From assembly GCF_024498355.1 (NCBI RefSeq), contig NZ_CP101834.1, forward strand, positions 1 through 64,000: 64,000 nucleotides of DNA, read 5' to 3'. The position numbers and the translations under genes are program-made. Positions 1 through 9,258 of this stretch are shown piece after piece. The first letter of the stretch is position 1; every line of letters begins with the position of its first letter. The notes beneath the pieces are model-generated. The model was not told the DNA's origin, did not search any database, and saw nothing but the letters and a program-made list of their open reading frames with translations. The stretch is from Bacillus pumilus (GTDB lineage Bacteria > Bacillota > Bacilli > Bacillales > Bacillaceae).

Positions 1-1
1 C

Positions 2-262
2 TCACAACGAGTAAGATTATTAGACAAAATCAACGAAGCTGCGAATCAAGAAAAAGTGATTATTATGGATTTAAATCTAAATTCTTCTTCAATTCCAGTT
101 AATTCATCTCAAACCGATTTTGGAGTTGATATAAATCAAAAATTAGACAGCCTAGCTTTCTACTCGAATGGAAAAATGAAAGACGAAATATCACTTGTCA
201 ATATTAAAGATAGTGAAGACTTTCAATCGGTCATTAACTTTATAAAAGCAAACAAAAAATAA
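2..262 (+). CDS. C-terminal part of an unrecognised protein (cut by window start)
   Basis: The frame is open from the first bases of the window, so the first possible GTG (position 56) is probably internal and the gene begins upstream. About 86 residues are visible: a short charged helix-like stretch, then a segment rich in Ser, Asn and Asp, ending in a basic tail. No membrane segment or known motif is seen. It lies 13 bp before the next gene and reads into the mating-channel operon, so it is probably a small transfer-operon protein. The function is not recognised. Confidence 0.55.
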   Translation, partial: SQRVRLLDKINEAANQEKVIIMDLNLNSSSIPVNSSQTDFGVDINQKLDSLAFYSNGKMKDEISLVNIKDSEDFQSVINFIKANKK

Positions 263-275
263 AAAGGAGTAGATC

Positions 276-467
276 ATGAGTATTTCGCCTAAAGATAAAA
301 AATTGACAAGGGAATTGGCAATGCGAATCTTACAAGTAAAAGGTGAAGACCATTCAATATGGCTTCACGAACAATATAAAAACGTTGTAGAAGAAAATCA
401 AGAGGTTATTTTACAGGGACTTAGTTCACTTTCTTCAAATACAGATAAAGGAAAAGAGGAATTTTAG
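276..467 (+). CDS. small hypothetical protein of the transfer operon
   Basis: This is a 63-residue, soluble, charged protein. The start is fixed by an AAAAAGGAGT ribosome binding site about 8 bp upstream of the ATG. Nothing in the sequence identifies a family. It sits 1 bp before the pilin-like gene and is surely co-transcribed with it. Its size and place would fit a small accessory T4SS protein, but that is only inferred from context. Confidence 0.6.
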   Translation: MSISPKDKKLTRELAMRILQVKGEDHSIWLHEQYKNVVEENQEVILQGLSSLSSNTDKGKEEF

Positions 468-468
468 A

Positions 469-747
469 ATGTTAGATCTAATGTTAAACTCACTTAATAA
501 TATGTTACTAGGTGATGCTATGAGTGATCTTGTAAGTTCAGGAAAGAGCTTTTTAAAATGGCTGCAGATCGGTGCTATTGTTGCTTCAGGTATTGCCTTT
601 TGTTTTGGTGGTTATTTGTTAATATTAGGTGGGGCAGGAGGTAGGCAAAAATGTATTCCCTGGTTCATAGGTGGAGCTGTCGGATTAGTTATTGTTATGG
701 GTGCATTAAAGCTAGCACAAGCTGTTGATTCTAATATTAAATTTTAA
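469..747 (+). CDS. VirB2/TrbC-like pilin or small channel membrane protein
   Basis: This 92-residue protein has an amphipathic N-terminal part (residues 1-30). Two hydrophobic segments follow (about 31-52 and 62-83), separated by a short Gly-rich, positively charged loop. This two-helix hairpin with a loop is the layout of VirB2/TrbC pilins. It precedes the coupling protein and VirB6-like genes in a T4SS operon, which supports the call. Gram-positive systems do not always build a pilus, so the protein may instead be a channel component. It is followed at once by a strong hairpin terminator. Confidence 0.55.
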   Translation: MLDLMLNSLNNMLLGDAMSDLVSSGKSFLKWLQIGAIVASGIAFCFGGYLLILGGAGGRQKCIPWFIGGAVGLVIVMGALKLAQAVDSNIKF

Positions 748-776
748 GCTATACCTACGGGTATAGCTTTTTTTAA
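748..776 (+). terminator. rho-independent terminator or attenuator inside the transfer operon
   Basis: The arms AGCTATACC and GGTATAGCT enclose a short loop and are followed by a run of seven T. It lies directly after the pilin-like gene and about 22 bp before the next start. It probably reduces downstream expression so that the pilin-like product is made in excess, as is common for T4SS pilins (inference). Confidence 0.75.
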
Positions 777-797
777 AATTAAAGGAGAGAATATAAG

Positions 798-1439
798 ATG
801 TTATTTGTTCTGCACAGGAACCCTCTAGATAATGAAAGTGGTAATGTTATATCATTTGCTGACGCGGTTTCTGTCACTTCCAGGTATGAAAAAAAATCAA
901 GGGAACAGAAAGAAGAAATAGCTTATGACTTTACGTTACTTAATGAAAATCAAGACGAGTTATATGATGGAACTATGCAGTTGGGGTCCGGTAAAGCAAA
1001 TGATCTGTATGACCATATTGTGAAAAAGCTTAATGAATTTCCTGTTAAGGATGATGAACAAAGGAAAGAAAAGCAAATACTTTTAGAAAAAATGAAGCAG
1101 TGTCTCCCAAATGATTATGAATACGACGCCAATAAGGGAAAGAATTTGGATCTACAAGAAGATAATCAAAGGAAAAAAGTTTTAGGCATATCCTTGATGG
1201 TCATTCAAAAGGTAACACTAATAATGTGTTGTGTTTTGATTGTTTCGCTTATTGGCTTTGCAGTTTATAGCCAGTTTTCATTAATCACCAAGGATAAAAT
1301 CATAACAGACTTAAAAACAGAATTAAGACATGAAAAGAAAAAAGATGATCAACAAAAAAGTCAAAGCGAAAAACTTAACGATTTACAGAATAGACTATCA
1401 AATCTCGAAAAAAACATTCAAAAAAAACAAAATGATTAG
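798..1439 (+). CDS. membrane-anchored coiled-coil protein of the transfer operon
   Basis: This 213-residue protein has a hydrophilic N-terminal domain (1-125). One strong membrane segment follows (about 133-160), then a highly charged C-terminal region (165-213) with heptad-like spacing that should form a coiled coil. The start has an AAAGGAGAG site 9 bp upstream. Its TAG stop directly abuts the coupling-protein gene, so the two are translationally linked. I do not recognise the family. It could be a structural T4SS subunit or a partner of VirD4. Confidence 0.6.
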   Translation: MLFVLHRNPLDNESGNVISFADAVSVTSRYEKKSREQKEEIAYDFTLLNENQDELYDGTMQLGSGKANDLYDHIVKKLNEFPVKDDEQRKEKQILLEKMKQCLPNDYEYDANKGKNLDLQEDNQRKKVLGISLMVIQKVTLIMCCVLIVSLIGFAVYSQFSLITKDKIITDLKTELRHEKKKDDQQKSQSEKLNDLQNRLSNLEKNIQKKQND

Positions 1440-1448
1440 GTGAGTGCC

Positions 1449-3986
1449 TTGGTTAAAAAGGAAATATTAGCACAAAAAAAAGTGCTCATCCCTTTGTGTG
1501 TCTCAGTAAGCTTACTTATCATAATGATTTCGAACTTCCTATTACACATGGTTCTCCAGTTAATTTCTTCTTTAGGGAATATAACCGGGCCTTTAGAGTT
1601 TAATTTATCAGCTGCTTTTTTAATTCAAACACCTGTTTTAAAATATCCGTTTTATTATTTGATCGTAGGCGTGTTTATTTTGATAGTAAACATTAAAGTG
1701 GTATACGACATGAAAACAAATTTTGCAGCAATTGCAACGGATGAAAAAGGGTCACAAAGATTTAGCACTGAAAAAGAACTTAGAGATCAATACAAGAGAG
1801 TTCCATTAAAGAAGGAAAAATATAAAGGTAAAGGTGGAATTGTAATATCGAGAAGTTCAGATGAGCTTCTAATAGATGATGGATCTGTGAATAACTGTAT
1901 AATAGGGACGACAAGAAGTGGTAAAGGTGAATTAGTTGTATTCCCAACAATTGATGTTTATTCAAGGGCTGAACATCAACCGAGTTTAATAATAAATGAT
2001 CCAAAAGGCGAGTTATTCACTGCTTCAAAGAAGACATTGGAAAGTAGAGGGTATCATATTGAAGTCTTGAATCTTTTAGATCAAGATGAATCTATGAGTT
2101 ATAACTTATTACAACTAATCAAAGATGCTTATTTAGCCAGAGATTTTTCAACGGCTCAAATGTTGTGTAAATCTCTTTCTTACTCACTTTATTTTGACCC
2201 AAAGGATCCGAAAAATTTCTGGGCAAGTTCTTCTATGAGTTTATGTAATGCCATAATATTGGCAGTTATAGATAAATGTATTAAAGAATCAACACCTGAA
2301 AAAATAACAATGTACACAGTAGCAAACATGTTGTCATCATTAGGATCTAAAGAATTACCGCCACTACGTAAAGGTGGGGAAACAAGAAACGCTTTGGATG
2401 TTTATTTTCAAAACCTACCAGATGGCCATGTAGCAAAAAATATGTACGCCACAAGTAACTTTGCAAAAGGTAACACAAGGGGAAGCATATTTACAACTGC
2501 AATGGATGGTCTATCATTCTTTACTTTTGATTCAACGGCCAGAATGACCTCTAAGAATTCCATTGATTTAAAAAAAGTTGGATTTGGTAAGATGCTGGAG
2601 GGTGTTGCAGAACCAAGGACTAAAATAAAAGTAACATTTCCTGATGGATCTAAACTAAACGTAAAGGCGAATGTTAGTGGCCGGTGGATATGTAATTTCA
2701 CGCAAAATATTCAGGAAGGCGATATTTTATTAGTCAATGAAAAGAGGTATTTAATAAAAGAGATTAATAAAGACACAGGTGAGACTTCCTATGAAATTCA
2801 ATCTGGTCAAGATAATACTTCAACAAACTTACTTCAGGTAACTTACTTCAATAAGCCGATTGCTATTTTCATGATAACACCTGATTACGATGCTTCTAAT
2901 CATGTAATTGCTTCTATTTTTATAAGGCAGTTATATTTTGTGTTATCTAAAAATGCTTCTTTATCTCGTAGTGGAGAATGCCATAGGGAAGTAGTTTTTC
3001 TCTTAGATGAGTTTGGGAATATGCCGGCAATCGATAACATGGGAAGCATTATAACAGTATGTTTAGGAAGGAATATTCGCTTTAATCTTATAATTCAAGG
3101 ATATGCTCAAGTAAAAAAATTATATGGGGAAGACGCTGACAATATTTTAGGTAACTGTGGTAACCACATCTATATTTTATCAACTGATCAATCAACTGTT
3201 AATAAGTTTTCAGAAATGTTAGGTGAAAAAACATATGTATTATCGTCAAGAAGTGGTCCTGCATTTTCTCTTGATAAATCTATCACACATAGCATAGATG
3301 GAAGGAGACTACTAACTCCTAGTGAATTGTTAGAACTGAAAATGGGGGAAACTGTCGTTATAAGATCTTTAAAAAGGAATGATCAAAAATTTAATCGAGT
3401 ACGACCGAGACCTATATACAATACTGATAAAACAACCATGCCTTACAGATATGAATATTTAGCTGATGATTTTGATACAAATCAATCTATTTTAGATGTA
3501 GATATAAATTCAATTCATTACAATGTTAATCCAATGGATTTACTCATAGATTTCACCGGTGATCTGTATTCAGAAAATTCAGACGAATTCACAGAATTAT
3601 TCAATGCGATTGAGCAAGGTGTTGCTGAACATTTGGCAAGTAAGGATGAAAAAAGGAACATAGCCGATGAACAAACTGAGTCCATAAAGGAAGTTGTACA
3701 ACTAAATAAAGAGCCACATGAAGAACAGGAGAATAAGAATTTATCCCTTTCATTGACTATTGATAATTGGCAAGACTACAATGTTGAACAGTTTTTTGTG
3801 GATGATATTGTAACACTCCAATTAATTGAAAGGATATCTGATCAAAATAATATTGACTTAGTTTCAAGGTCAATGACTGATTTCCAAAACTTGTTGAAGT
3901 TATTGGCTCACTCAGATCGAGTTCAAGGAAACGTTTATAAAGTAATTCGTGGAAAAATTAAAGAAAAGATCGAAAACTTGAAGTAG
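1449..3986 (+). CDS. VirD4/TraG-like type IV coupling protein (TrsK-like ATPase)
   Basis: This coupling protein brings the relaxase-DNA complex to the mating channel using ATP. Two membrane segments (about 10-45 and 70-95) precede a RecA-like ATPase domain. That domain has a Walker A motif GTTRSGKG near residue 153 and Walker B FLLDEFGNMPAI near residue 520. About 80 residues rich in beta structure are inserted between them (around 385-465). The C-terminus (about 740-845) is acidic and helical and may bind substrate. A GTG at 1440 keeps the frame open, but the AGGTGAG site at 1438-1444 fits the TTG at 1449, which I prefer. Confidence 0.9.
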   Translation: MVKKEILAQKKVLIPLCVSVSLLIIMISNFLLHMVLQLISSLGNITGPLEFNLSAAFLIQTPVLKYPFYYLIVGVFILIVNIKVVYDMKTNFAAIATDEKGSQRFSTEKELRDQYKRVPLKKEKYKGKGGIVISRSSDELLIDDGSVNNCIIGTTRSGKGELVVFPTIDVYSRAEHQPSLIINDPKGELFTASKKTLESRGYHIEVLNLLDQDESMSYNLLQLIKDAYLARDFSTAQMLCKSLSYSLYFDPKDPKNFWASSSMSLCNAIILAVIDKCIKESTPEKITMYTVANMLSSLGSKELPPLRKGGETRNALDVYFQNLPDGHVAKNMYATSNFAKGNTRGSIFTTAMDGLSFFTFDSTARMTSKNSIDLKKVGFGKMLEGVAEPRTKIKVTFPDGSKLNVKANVSGRWICNFTQNIQEGDILLVNEKRYLIKEINKDTGETSYEIQSGQDNTSTNLLQVTYFNKPIAIFMITPDYDASNHVIASIFIRQLYFVLSKNASLSRSGECHREVVFLLDEFGNMPAIDNMGSIITVCLGRNIRFNLIIQGYAQVKKLYGEDADNILGNCGNHIYILSTDQSTVNKFSEMLGEKTYVLSSRSGPAFSLDKSITHSIDGRRLLTPSELLELKMGETVVIRSLKRNDQKFNRVRPRPIYNTDKTTMPYRYEYLADDFDTNQSILDVDINSIHYNVNPMDLLIDFTGDLYSENSDEFTELFNAIEQGVAEHLASKDEKRNIADEQTESIKEVVQLNKEPHEEQENKNLSLSLTIDNWQDYNVEQFFVDDIVTLQLIERISDQNNIDLVSRSMTDFQNLLKLLAHSDRVQGNVYKVIRGKIKEKIENLK

Positions 3987-4007
3987 CAGGGGAGGTATAA
4001 ATGTTAA

Positions 4008-6314
4008 ATGAAAGATGAAGAAATTCTTAAAATTCTAAAAAGATTTTCGGATATTTTAGAGGTTAGTAATATCCTAATGGATGTTCTCCGTTGGATAGGT
4101 TGGGCCCTTGTTAGGGGACTATCATGGCTAGTCGATAGTTTAGAAGGTATTACAGACAGTGTGCTTACTCTATCGGGTTTTTTCAAATATAAAGAAATAA
4201 CAGATTTTTTAACCACAATTAAACCTGGTCTGTATATTCTTTTTGCGTTGTCTATTTGTTTTATTGGTTATCAGCTTATGTTCAACAGAAAAGGAAATAG
4301 AGATCAAATTGTGCCGGCTATTGTCATTGGTTTAATAACGGCAGCTTTACTCGGAACGGCCATGAGTAAAACAAATTCTTTTATACAGAAAGGTGTTGAA
4401 GTTGCCAAGTATGAAGAAACAGGATCCACTGCAAATAAAGTCATAAAAAAGAATTTAACCGATGTCTCTCTTTACGATAATAATGGTTGGAAAAGTACAG
4501 AATTAAAGAAAGAAAACAACATTCCTAACAAATATGCAAAAGATATAGACATCAATGAAAGGCTTGATGGGGACTTTCAAATGAATGGTGATGAAAAAAT
4601 ATCAAAGAAAGGCATAAAGGTTCTCGAAAAGAAGATGGCGTTTGACAGCCAAGGTAATCAAAGAATTCAACCATTAGATAGTGGTGTTATGGGATTCTTT
4701 AGTGAAAAGTATTATAGATGGAAGTGGGATTTTCTAAATACTGCAATAACCTTACTTGTTACTGCTGCCACACTTTTATTTGTATCAATAAAATTAGCTC
4801 GACTAGCATTCGAATTGGCATTTAATCATATTTTAGCTTCTATACTAGCACATGCTGATATTGCTTCAGGTGGACAGAAGTTAAAAGAAGTCCTAAAACA
4901 TATATTTAACACATTTGCTGTAATTGTCTTCATCTTTATAAGTTTAAGGCTATACCTTAATTACTCTGATTACATATCGAGTAGATTAGATGGTGTAGCC
5001 TTTTTAATTGCGCTAATTGCAGGGAGTTTAGCCGTAATTGATGGACCTGTTATGTGTGAGAGAGTGTTAGGGATTGATGCTGGATTGAAAAGTGGATGGG
5101 GTACATTAGTTGGCGGTCTTGCAATGGCTAAAGGAGCTTCCAACTTAACCAAAAAAGGAGCTTCTATTTCTAAGAAAGGTGCAAGTATGCTTGCAACAGG
5201 TAGCCTTCAAACAGCAGCAGTCACAGGAGGTGCAATAGCAGGATTAAAAGGACAGAAAAATGGTCCTTCATTAGACGAAGAGATGAAAAAGAATAATAAG
5301 GGTAAACACCCCGCAAAAGATAATCTAAGTAATTCTGTAGACACCCAGCCAAGTCTTCAGTCACAAATGCCGTCAGGAAAACACCAGGAAGGCAATGAAG
5401 CAGCTGGAACGAATGTAGATGCGTCTCCAAGCCTTCAGTCACAGATGCCGTCAGGAAAAGATAAGGAAGGCGATAAAGCAGCTGGAACAAATGTAGACAA
5501 GAAGCCAAGTCTTCAGTCACAAATGCCGTCAGGAAAAGATAAGGAAGGCGATAAAGCAGCTGGAACAAATGTAGACAAGAAGCCAAGCCTTCAGTCACAG
5601 ATGCCGTCAGGAAAAGATAAGGAAGGCGATAAAGCAGCTGGAACAAATGTAGACAAGAAGCCAAGCCTTCAGTCACAGATGCCGTCAGGAAAAGATAAGG
5701 AAGGCGATAAAGCAGCTGGAACAAATGTAGACAAGAAGCCAAGCCTTCAGTCACAGATGCCGTCAGGAAAAGATAAGGAAGGCGATAAAGCAGCTGGAAC
5801 AAATGTAGACAAGAAGCCAAGTCTTCAGTCACAAATGCCGTCAGGAAAACACCAGGAAGGCAATGAAGCAGCTGGAACGAATGTAGATGCGTCTCCAAGC
5901 CTTCAGTCACAGATGCCGTCAGGAAAACACCAGGAAGGCAATGAAGCAGCTGGAACGAATGTAGATGCGTCTCCAAGCCTTCAGTCACAAATGCCGCCAG
6001 CATACAGTGGGGAAAATCAAATTCATTCTAACAGCTATAGCCAACCTCCAACAATTCAGTCTGATGGTGGTACTATTTCTGCTGGAACTACCCCAAAAAC
6101 AAACAGTCCTGTAACTAATCATCAAGTCAATTCAATATCTACTGCGGATATACCATTGACCAACCAAAATAGAACCGAGACTCGTACATTGGGGCAATAT
6201 TTCAAAGAAAGTATTAAAAATAAGGCAGATAAAAATCCAAAGATACAGAATGCTAAACGAACATATCAACTTACTAAGAACACTGTTCAGAGTTTGCGAA
6301 ATAAAAACAAATAG
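4008..6314 (+). CDS. VirB6/TrbL-like polytopic channel protein with a tandem-repeat tail
   Basis: This 768-residue protein has several membrane segments in its first half: about 65-85, 97-115 and a cluster at 235-360. VirB6/TrbL/TrsL inner-membrane channel proteins share this layout. After a Gly/Ala/Lys-rich stretch (365-410), residues 448-663 hold eight copies of a 26-residue hydrophilic repeat beginning PSLQSQMPSGK. A Ser/Thr/Pro-rich and basic tail ends the protein. The start follows a GGGGAGGT site 11-12 bp upstream. The repeat tail is unlike a core channel domain and may be an exposed spacer or a fast-evolving contact surface. Confidence 0.75.
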   Translation: MKDEEILKILKRFSDILEVSNILMDVLRWIGWALVRGLSWLVDSLEGITDSVLTLSGFFKYKEITDFLTTIKPGLYILFALSICFIGYQLMFNRKGNRDQIVPAIVIGLITAALLGTAMSKTNSFIQKGVEVAKYEETGSTANKVIKKNLTDVSLYDNNGWKSTELKKENNIPNKYAKDIDINERLDGDFQMNGDEKISKKGIKVLEKKMAFDSQGNQRIQPLDSGVMGFFSEKYYRWKWDFLNTAITLLVTAATLLFVSIKLARLAFELAFNHILASILAHADIASGGQKLKEVLKHIFNTFAVIVFIFISLRLYLNYSDYISSRLDGVAFLIALIAGSLAVIDGPVMCERVLGIDAGLKSGWGTLVGGLAMAKGASNLTKKGASISKKGASMLATGSLQTAAVTGGAIAGLKGQKNGPSLDEEMKKNNKGKHPAKDNLSNSVDTQPSLQSQMPSGKHQEGNEAAGTNVDASPSLQSQMPSGKDKEGDKAAGTNVDKKPSLQSQMPSGKDKEGDKAAGTNVDKKPSLQSQMPSGKDKEGDKAAGTNVDKKPSLQSQMPSGKDKEGDKAAGTNVDKKPSLQSQMPSGKDKEGDKAAGTNVDKKPSLQSQMPSGKHQEGNEAAGTNVDASPSLQSQMPSGKHQEGNEAAGTNVDASPSLQSQMPPAYSGENQIHSNSYSQPPTIQSDGGTISAGTTPKTNSPVTNHQVNSISTADIPLTNQNRTETRTLGQYFKESIKNKADKNPKIQNAKRTYQLTKNTVQSLRNKNK
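5349..5996 (+). repeat. 78-bp in-frame tandem repeat, eight full units plus a partial ninth
   Basis: Eight 78-bp units encode 26 residues each and fall into two subtypes. Units 1, 7 and 8 carry KHQEGNE and end VDAS. Units 2-6 carry KDKEGDK and end VDKK. Units are nearly identical at the DNA level, with only a few silent changes such as agt/agc, so expansion was recent and copy number is probably unstable. Confidence 0.95.
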
Positions 6315-6339
6315 AGGGATTATTTCTCCCTCCCTCTAT
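6311..6339 (+). other. intercistronic hairpin in the transfer operon
   Basis: The arms ATAGAGGGA and TCCCTCTAT (9 bp, 11-nt loop) start at the VirB6-like stop codon. No T-run follows, so this is more likely an RNA-stability or processing element than a terminator. Confidence 0.45.
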
Positions 6340-6354
6340 TAGTAAGGAGTAAAG

Positions 6355-6639
6355 ATGAGATATAGAATACCAAATGAAATTAATTCAGAATTAAAATTAA
6401 CAAGTGCTTTATTTTTATTCGATTTGTTCTTTTTGATTGGTGTACTTGGTTTTACAAGCTTATGTTCAAATTTTGTGCATGCAAAATTATCAATACCCTT
6501 TTATGTCTTTATGTTAATCGTTGGTGTGATATCGATAATTAGAACACCTCTTAACCCTAAAAAAAGAATGTATGAAGCTCTATTTTTAGCTTTGATCAGG
6601 GATCGAAATAAATATACGTCAATTGATAGAGAGAATTGA
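6355..6639 (+). CDS. VirB3-like / DUF5592-type membrane protein
   Basis: This 94-residue protein has two hydrophobic segments (about 18-38 and 46-64) and a basic cytoplasmic tail. The size, hairpin topology and place just before the TrsD and VirB4-like genes match VirB3-like proteins (TrsC-like, DUF5592) of Gram-positive conjugative plasmids. Those proteins tie the VirB4 ATPase to the membrane. An AAGGAGT site lies 7 bp before the ATG. Confidence 0.65.
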   Translation: MRYRIPNEINSELKLTSALFLFDLFFLIGVLGFTSLCSNFVHAKLSIPFYVFMLIVGVISIIRTPLNPKKRMYEALFLALIRDRNKYTSIDREN

Positions 6640-6650
6640 GGTGATATTCA

Positions 6651-7331
6651 TTGGCTGTATTTAATGAAAGAGAAATGGAGAAAAAGAAGAGTTCTAAAAT
6701 TAAGCTTCCTAAGCTAAAGAAAAAAACAAAAAAATCTCTTGAAAAAAAAGCTGTAACTTCTAAGCAAAAGGTTTTAAAAGAAAAGAAGAAAAGAAACCAA
6801 AAGCTTAGTTATTCAATTGTTGAACTAATGAACGAAAGAGATATTACGGATGAAGGTTATGTTGTTTTAAGTGACGGCAATTATGCTGAAATATTACAAA
6901 TAGAAGGTAAGGACGTTCATTCGCGCAATGAAGAAGAAACTGCGATTGATATAAGCGCGCTGGCCCAATTTTATCGATCTCATCATCAAGGTGTCAAAAT
7001 TATTTCTATGAATTTTCCAGTCAACACAACAATTCAAAAAAATCATGTGAATAAACTGATTGAAAAGTGTGATAACGAAAAATTCTTAAAGCAGCTGCAT
7101 AGAAAAAAATCTGAGCTAGAAACAATAGAGTCAAAGAGAAATAATAGAGAGTATTTTTTGGAGTTGTTCTCTAATTCAAAAGAGACTCTTGAAAGCAAAG
7201 TTGTAAACGCAAAAAGGATCCTTTCGAGATCATTGATGATACATGAAATTAATATTAATAAAAAGATTGACTTGTTATATAAGTTAAATAATTTAAACTC
7301 AAAAGTTGAAAATCGGGGTGATGAAAATTAA
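6651..7331 (+). CDS. TrsD-like conjugation protein
   Basis: This 226-residue protein opens with about 50 very basic residues. A domain follows with the pattern 'DGNYAEILQIEGKDV ... FYRSHHQGVKIISMNFPVN'. I recognise this pattern from TrsD-type proteins that precede VirB4/TrsE in pSK41-like plasmids. It resembles the N-terminal region of VirB4/CagE but lacks the ATPase core, so it is probably a separate VirB4 partner. A TTG start follows AGGTGAT. Its 3' end overlaps the VirB4-like gene, so the two are translationally coupled. Confidence 0.65.
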   Translation: MAVFNEREMEKKKSSKIKLPKLKKKTKKSLEKKAVTSKQKVLKEKKKRNQKLSYSIVELMNERDITDEGYVVLSDGNYAEILQIEGKDVHSRNEEETAIDISALAQFYRSHHQGVKIISMNFPVNTTIQKNHVNKLIEKCDNEKFLKQLHRKKSELETIESKRNNREYFLELFSNSKETLESKVVNAKRILSRSLMIHEININKKIDLLYKLNNLNSKVENRGDEN

Positions 7332-9252
7332 AGTCCTTGAACGATATATACGTCCGAAAAATGATGGAAGTAAACAAGGTTATAACAGCCAATTTATTTC
7401 AAAAATTCAACCACAAGGAGGCATTAAATTCAAGGAAGCTTTCATTAGAAAAGGAGATGGCTTTGAAACCACTATTCATATTTATGAATACCCAAAACTG
7501 GTTAATCGTTTTTGGCTAGAACCGATTATGAATTTTGAAGGAGCAACTACAACCCTGGATATAATAACTGAAGAGAGAAAATCAGTTATTAAAGACATTA
7601 ATAAAAGTTTATCAGAGCAAGAAAATAGATATGAAAATGAAAAGCATCGCGTTTCACAGATGGAAGCAAGACATTCTTATGAAGAGTTAAGTGAGCTTGT
7701 AGAAGACATTTCATTGCATGGAGAAGTTATGAAAAGGGTCCATCTTCGGAGTTTTCTTTCCGCAAAAACAATTGCAGAATTAGAAGACAAAGTTAAAACG
7801 ATACTGGAATATCTTGAAGAATATAAATTCAGGGGCAGCATATTCCTTAATGAACAAGAGTATGAATGGAAGTCAAAAAGTGCTCCTTATGAAACTCAAA
7901 ATAAATACGCGAATAAAAGAAAAGGGAAGCCAATACCAGCCAATGCTTTAGCTGGAGGCTTCCCCTTTCATTTTAGCCAATTATCAGATCCCTATGGATT
8001 CTTCTACGGAACAACTCAGACTTTTGGTAACGTCTTGTTTGATTTGTTTCACAAGGATAAAAAGAGGAAGTCTTATAATGCAATATTGGTTGGTAAAATG
8101 GGCGCAGGGAAATCAACTGTTCTAAAAAAGTTAAGTGTTGATCGTTCTATTCGTAGTGATAAAATAAGAGGATTTGATATCACTGGGGAATATAGAGATG
8201 TTGTAAAAGAGCTTAATGGCCGTATGATTGCACTAGATGGTTCTGATGGTATTATTAATCCACTACAGGTATTTAAGACATCAGAATACGAAAGTGTTAC
8301 TTTTGCTCAACATTTATCTAAGATGACAATCTATTATCGTAATATTGCTCCCGAAGCAAATGGTGATGAGATTAAAGAATTCGAAAATTTGTTAAGAAGG
8401 TTATATGTTATTAGAGGGTTATGGCTTGAAGGAAACAAGGATAATAGAATAAGTTCCTTACCTAAAGAAGAGTACCCAATATTTTCAGATTTTCTAGATC
8501 TGGTTCGCCAAGAATTATATGAAGACTTCGAATCGAAAAAGATGTGGGACAATTTAAGCGTCCCTAGAAAAGAAAGGCTAGAAAGAATAGAGTTAACGAT
8601 AACAAATTTAATTGAGAGCTATGGGGGGCTTTGTAATGGAATCACTAGCATTGAAAACTTTGATGACGAACAAATCGTTTTTTTCTCCATTAGGAACTTA
8701 TTGCAATTAAAACCTGAAATAAGACAAGCTCAACTTTTCAGTGTAATTAATTTAATTTGGGATTCTATGCTGAAACATGGGTATCCACAATTTGAAGCGT
8801 TTAACAAAGGAGAATTGAGTTTTGAGGACGCTATTCGATTCCTCTTTATAATGGACGAAGCGCATCATGTTGTAAATGCGAGAAAGGGTAATCTGGAACT
8901 TCTCAATTATTTATGTATATTTGCTAGAGAAGCGCGAAAGTATTTTGGTGGAATGATTTTTGGTAGTCATATGATTAGAGATTTTGTTCCAGAAGGTAGT
9001 GGTTCAGAAGAAGTAGAAGCAATTAAAACGTTATTCGAATTAGCACAGTACAAGCTAATCATGCAACAAGACAGTAATAACTTAGAACAGCTACAAACCA
9101 TCTTTAATGGGCAATTAAGTAACAGTGAGTTAAATGAAATTCCATTCTTGGAAACAGGAGATATGATCCTTGTTATCCAGGGTGTGCAGAATATTCGTTT
9201 CTCTGTTGAGTGTTCAAGTGAGGAACTTGAACTATTTGGTGGAGGTGCATAA
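7321..9252 (+). CDS. VirB4/TrsE-like conjugation ATPase
   Basis: This cytoplasmic ATPase energises the mating channel. Residues 1-200 match the VirB4/TrsE N-terminal region (pattern 'F...FIRKGDGFETTIHIYEYP'). The ATPase core has Walker A GKMGAGKST near residue 260 and Walker B FLFIMDEAHH near 510. With about 643 residues it is close to full length for TrsE. The ATG at 7321 overlaps the end of the TrsD-like gene. A TTG at 7306 in the same frame has no ribosome site. No frameshift or missing motif is seen. Confidence 0.88.
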   Translation: MKIKVLERYIRPKNDGSKQGYNSQFISKIQPQGGIKFKEAFIRKGDGFETTIHIYEYPKLVNRFWLEPIMNFEGATTTLDIITEERKSVIKDINKSLSEQENRYENEKHRVSQMEARHSYEELSELVEDISLHGEVMKRVHLRSFLSAKTIAELEDKVKTILEYLEEYKFRGSIFLNEQEYEWKSKSAPYETQNKYANKRKGKPIPANALAGGFPFHFSQLSDPYGFFYGTTQTFGNVLFDLFHKDKKRKSYNAILVGKMGAGKSTVLKKLSVDRSIRSDKIRGFDITGEYRDVVKELNGRMIALDGSDGIINPLQVFKTSEYESVTFAQHLSKMTIYYRNIAPEANGDEIKEFENLLRRLYVIRGLWLEGNKDNRISSLPKEEYPIFSDFLDLVRQELYEDFESKKMWDNLSVPRKERLERIELTITNLIESYGGLCNGITSIENFDDEQIVFFSIRNLLQLKPEIRQAQLFSVINLIWDSMLKHGYPQFEAFNKGELSFEDAIRFLFIMDEAHHVVNARKGNLELLNYLCIFAREARKYFGGMIFGSHMIRDFVPEGSGSEEVEAIKTLFELAQYKLIMQQDSNNLEQLQTIFNGQLSNSELNEIPFLETGDMILVIQGVQNIRFSVECSSEELELFGGGA

Positions 9253-9258
9253 GAGAAT

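Noticed and set aside
5221-6003. 260-codon minus-strand frame opposite the VirB6-like repeats
   Set aside because: A periodic shadow of the 78-bp repeat; no start signal, and it lies inside a well-supported gene.
6651-9252. VirB4 gene split by a frameshift
   Set aside because: The downstream protein is full length for TrsE and the upstream one matches a separate TrsD-type protein; the overlap is normal coupling.
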